A DNA stretch of 7,405 nucleotides from Treponema sp. (GTDB taxonomy: Bacteria; Spirochaetota; Spirochaetia; Treponematales; Breznakiellaceae). This document shows positions 4,898 to 7,405 of the stretch, piece after piece. Made by a program: the position numbers and the translations under genes. The stretch spans positions 1-7,405 of the forward strand of contig JAISGE010000043.1 of the NCBI GenBank assembly GCA_031263265.1. Direction: 5' to 3'. The notes under the pieces were generated by a model, which was not told the origin of the DNA, did not search any database, and worked only from the letters and a program-made list of their open reading frames with translations. Positions within the stretch are counted from its first letter, which is position 1; each line of letters starts with the position of its first letter.

Positions 4898-7069
4898 CTA
4901 GGATCCAAAAATCGAAGGTTTAATCCGCCGTAACAGACTAATCTTGCCCAGAGGCAAACGCAGAATCTCCTTGAGCGGCCCTGCGGCGTAACCAAGGTAC
5001 TGCTCGTGCCGCGTGCATTCGGTGGTTTCACCCAGGGATACAGGCTTAATGATGAGGACCCGCTCACTCCCCCACTTTTCCAGGGCATCGGGAATACCCA
5101 CCGCATGGTTGTTTCCTCCGGTAGAACAGGGCCATAGCACTTCGATCAAGGACTGGGTAGCAATAGCCTGGCTTGCAATGCGGGCCTTTCCCACATAATC
5201 AAGCCCCCGGGCCTCTAGGTTTTCATGCCTCAGAACAGCTCCTGTAAGTTGGGTCTCACTGATGATCACCCGCCGTTCTATCCGGGCATGCAATTCCTCC
5301 TGGTCCGCAGCAGCCATAGCCCCCAAGGCCCGGCGGAACCCTTCTTGTATTGCTCGAGCGGCCACTTCACGGTGGTCCGCTGAAATCTGATGCAGCGCCC
5401 CAGGAATCCAGGCAGCATGCAACGGGAACCTCCCAAGAACCGGGTACCCTTCCCCGGTGTCCTCAGGTCTCTCTTCAGTAGCATCTTCCCTGGGGAAAAC
5501 GGCAAAGCCGCGCTGGGCAATGATATCCACGCCTACTTTTTGTAAGACCTTCACTGCCTCAGCACGCACCGGAACCGATAACAGGTACACCCCTGGGGCT
5601 AAGGTTCGGGCAACCAGGGAGGCCAAAGGCCCCGCCTCTGCAAGATACCGCCGTTCCTTTCCAAGGCTCAACACCACTCCCTGATGAAGGGAGACTTCCG
5701 CATACCGCTGTTCCCAATCCTCCAGGGTCCACCTGAGGTTCTGGGGTATCCGGTTCCCCGAAACCCGGTTCAGCAGGTCCAGCATGGTCTTGGTATCCAT
5801 ACCTCGGTCAAAGCCCCGAATCACCGATTGCATGGTCAATTCAACGCGTAAAACCACACCGGTCAGAGCTGCCCCGCTTTCCCGGGGCACGGTAAAGAAA
5901 GCCAAAGACAGGGCATCCTCAAACCTAAGTTCCGGGTACAGCACAAACGAAAAAGCCGTATCCATAGCAAGCACTGGGCCTTTTATCCCGTGCTTCTGGG
6001 GGTGGGCTGCAAGCCTCCACCAGCCTGGGGCGCTTGGTTCCAGTAGACCGCTGAGTTCAAGGGCCTCCAACATCCAGTCAAGCCTATAGGGATGCCCGGT
6101 ACTACCTTGGATCGGTTCAAGCCCCTCCCGGATCAGTAGGTCCCCAAACCTCCAGAGGCTTATCTGAGGATAGTGCCGGGAAGGTTCGAGAAAATCAAGG
6201 AGTTGATGGATGAACTCGGCGCAGTTTCGGACTTGCTCTTGCAGGTTCTGGCTTGAGGTGGATACCTGGACTGCCTTCTTGGAGTGAAACCACAAAAAAC
6301 AATAAAACCCTGCAGCGCAGTATTCGAGCCGTTCACCAGAGGAAAGCTCCGCGAAAGCCCGCAGCCGCGCTTCATGAGGGTACAAGCGGTCTGATTGCCC
6401 CTCTCCCCGCTGGAACAGCCCCAGAGTACGGCACGCATCCAGGAGATGGGCAGCGTTAAGACCCGGAAACAGCAGCCTCAGGGTATCCAGGGCTTTTTTA
6501 CGGATGCCTCCATCACCTCTCAAACAGTCCTCCTCAAGAACAAAACCAACCAGGGCCGCAATGACCCTATCATCCACGGTCAGCCTCGCACCAGAACCAG
6601 GGGCTGAAGGAGAGGTCTCCTCTTCTTTCCACGGGAAAAGGGGACTGGTATCTGCCATGAAGGGGCTTAAAACCGGCTCCAACAGGGGATTCAGGGCAAA
6701 CCGCCGCGGCCCTTGCTGGGGGAACCGGTAGAGGATGAACCGTTCTTCCAGATTGATGAGGATCTTGTGGAGTTCCGGATAACTAAACTCCCCGGCAAAA
6801 AAACGCAGGAGTTCTTCCAGGGTAGGTTCTTCTAAAAGGGCCACCCCAGCTATGATTGTATGGTCGGTCTTGTCGATATAGGCCGCGATGGTGTTCTGGA
6901 TTGCTTCACGGGAAAGAAAGCCAACCAGATCGTCCATGAGCCGCTGTTTGCTGAATGGGGTTTTAATGTTCCCCAAAACGCTCCGCATCAACTCAAAGTA
7001 GGAATCATCCGGGAGCATCAGCAATGCCGACTTCCAGTCATCAAGGGATCTGAATCGGACGCGCTTCAT
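4898..7069 (-). CDS. Helicase_C_3/XPB-N-like partner protein of XPB helicase
   Basis: 723 residues, without Walker A/B motifs, so not itself an ATPase helicase. The best recognised part is about residues 365-515: MDTAFSFVLYPEL, then LTMQSVIRGFDRGMDTKTML, then IPQNLRWTLEDWEQRYAEV and a segment ending LARTLAPGVYLLSVP-like (LVARTLAPGVYLLS near 485-498). This matches the Helicase_C_3 / XPB-Ssl2-like N-terminal family found in large actinobacterial proteins encoded beside XPB (for example Rv0862c beside Rv0861c in M. tuberculosis, from memory). The N-terminal 350 residues are helical with a low-complexity linker near 150-160. The C-terminal 130 residues (GLDYVGKARIASQAI, then SLIEVLWP) vaguely recall a degenerate WYL-type fold, which is only a suggestion. 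The ATG directly abuts the TAG of the helicase gene, and no SD is seen, pointing to translational coupling. Likely role: accessory subunit for XPB in DNA unwinding or repair. Confidence 0.85.
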   Translation of the reverse strand: MKRVRFRSLDDWKSALLMLPDDSYFELMRSVLGNIKTPFSKQRLMDDLVGFLSREAIQNTIAAYIDKTDHTIIAGVALLEEPTLEELLRFFAGEFSYPELHKILINLEERFILYRFPQQGPRRFALNPLLEPVLSPFMADTSPLFPWKEEETSPSAPGSGARLTVDDRVIAALVGFVLEEDCLRGDGGIRKKALDTLRLLFPGLNAAHLLDACRTLGLFQRGEGQSDRLYPHEARLRAFAELSSGERLEYCAAGFYCFLWFHSKKAVQVSTSSQNLQEQVRNCAEFIHQLLDFLEPSRHYPQISLWRFGDLLIREGLEPIQGSTGHPYRLDWMLEALELSGLLEPSAPGWWRLAAHPQKHGIKGPVLAMDTAFSFVLYPELRFEDALSLAFFTVPRESGAALTGVVLRVELTMQSVIRGFDRGMDTKTMLDLLNRVSGNRIPQNLRWTLEDWEQRYAEVSLHQGVVLSLGKERRYLAEAGPLASLVARTLAPGVYLLSVPVRAEAVKVLQKVGVDIIAQRGFAVFPREDATEERPEDTGEGYPVLGRFPLHAAWIPGALHQISADHREVAARAIQEGFRRALGAMAAADQEELHARIERRVIISETQLTGAVLRHENLEARGLDYVGKARIASQAIATQSLIEVLWPCSTGGNNHAVGIPDALEKWGSERVLIIKPVSLGETTECTRHEQYLGYAAGPLKEILRLPLGKISLLRRIKPSIFGS

Positions 7070-7405
7070 CTACACTGCCCAAGGTTGAATCGTGTATTTA
7101 TAGCCCTGTTCTGTGAGAAATTGCTGCCGATTCGCCGCGAAATTTTCTTCAACCGTATTCCGGGATACCAGGGTATAAAAGTAAGCATTACGGCTTTTGG
7201 GTCTGAGGATCCTGCCGAGGCGCTGGGCTTCCTCCTGCCGGGACCCAAAAGACCCGGAGACTTGGATCGCCACCGAAGCATCCGGTAAGTCTATGGCGTA
7301 GTTGGCTACTTTAGATACCACCATGAGGCGAACCTGAGCTTTTCTAAAGGCATCGTAGAGCGTTTCCCGTTCCCGCTGAGGGGTCTTCCCGGTTATGAGG
7401 GGCGC
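7070..7405 (-). CDS. XPB/Rad25-family DNA helicase, C-terminal fragment (cut by window edge)
   Basis: Only the last 111 residues are in the window; the frame is open to the right edge, so the gene continues beyond 7405. The fragment starts at the end of RecA-like domain 2: PLITGKTPQRERETLYDAF is the motif IV region, VANYAIDLPDASVAIQ is motif V, and GSRQEEAQRLGRILRP is motif VI with the arginine fingers (QRxGRxxRP). The tail GYKYTIQPW ends the protein. This set, particularly RQEEAQRLGRILRPK, is typical of bacterial and archaeal XPB, an SF2 3'-5' helicase related to TFIIH XPB and probably acting in DNA repair. Its TAG (7072-7070) directly precedes the ATG of the partner gene. An internal ATG at 7324 is not a sensible start because it would cut motif V from the rest of the domain. 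Confidence 0.93.
   Translation of the reverse strand, partial: APLITGKTPQRERETLYDAFRKAQVRLMVVSKVANYAIDLPDASVAIQVSGSFGSRQEEAQRLGRILRPKSRNAYFYTLVSRNTVEENFAANRQQFLTEQGYKYTIQPWAV

Noticed and set aside
6395..6731. Overlapping plus-strand frames opposite the XPB partner
   Set aside because: Low-complexity translations without SD; the minus-strand 723-residue frame explains the region.

Overview
The window looks chromosomal and spirochaete-like, most plausibly from the Treponema/Spirochaetaceae group. The grounds are soft: a bacterial XPB-type helicase paired with a large Helicase_C_3-type partner, a 131-residue protein that resembles one I recall from treponemes, and moderate GC with ordinary SD-led genes. 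No rRNA, transposase, integrase or CRISPR array is visible, and no gap without an annotated gene exceeds 300 bases.

Layout. Bases 1-90 are GC-rich and hold two adjacent inverted repeats in front of a small, very acidic protein of unknown function (91-411, +). A 161-base gap (412-572) contains a further hairpin but no convincing gene. A 131-residue conserved hypothetical (573-968, -) and a ten-helix EamA/DMT-type transporter (1030-1914, +) are divergent, separated by 61 bases. The transporter converges on a tRNA-Arg(CCG) gene (1950-2023, -) that has a textbook -35/-10 promoter.

From 2106 to the right edge every gene lies on the minus strand. In transcription order these are: the C-terminal end of an XPB-family helicase (7405-7070, cut by the window edge), a 723-residue Helicase_C_3-type partner whose ATG directly follows the helicase stop codon, a NYN-domain protein with a C-terminal OST-HTH/LOTUS-like domain, a THUMP-containing RlmL/YpsC-type RNA methyltransferase, and a TetR-family regulator. 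Gaps are 0, 79, 68 and 62 bases with the starts chosen here.

How they may work together. The XPB homologue and its partner are almost certainly translationally coupled and probably act together on DNA. The NYN protein (predicted RNase) and the methyltransferase (predicted 23S rRNA guanine-N2 modification) are nucleic-acid enzymes in the same direction, but the methyltransferase appears to have its own extended -10 promoter, so co-transcription of the whole block is not certain. The TetR gene has two small inverted repeats just upstream that could be operators; its ligand and targets cannot be read from this window.

Most worth a second look: the XPB plus partner plus NYN neighbourhood, -10 elements lying so close to two start codons that their mRNAs could be leaderless, the structured leader of the acidic small protein, and that protein itself as a possible immunity-like factor.
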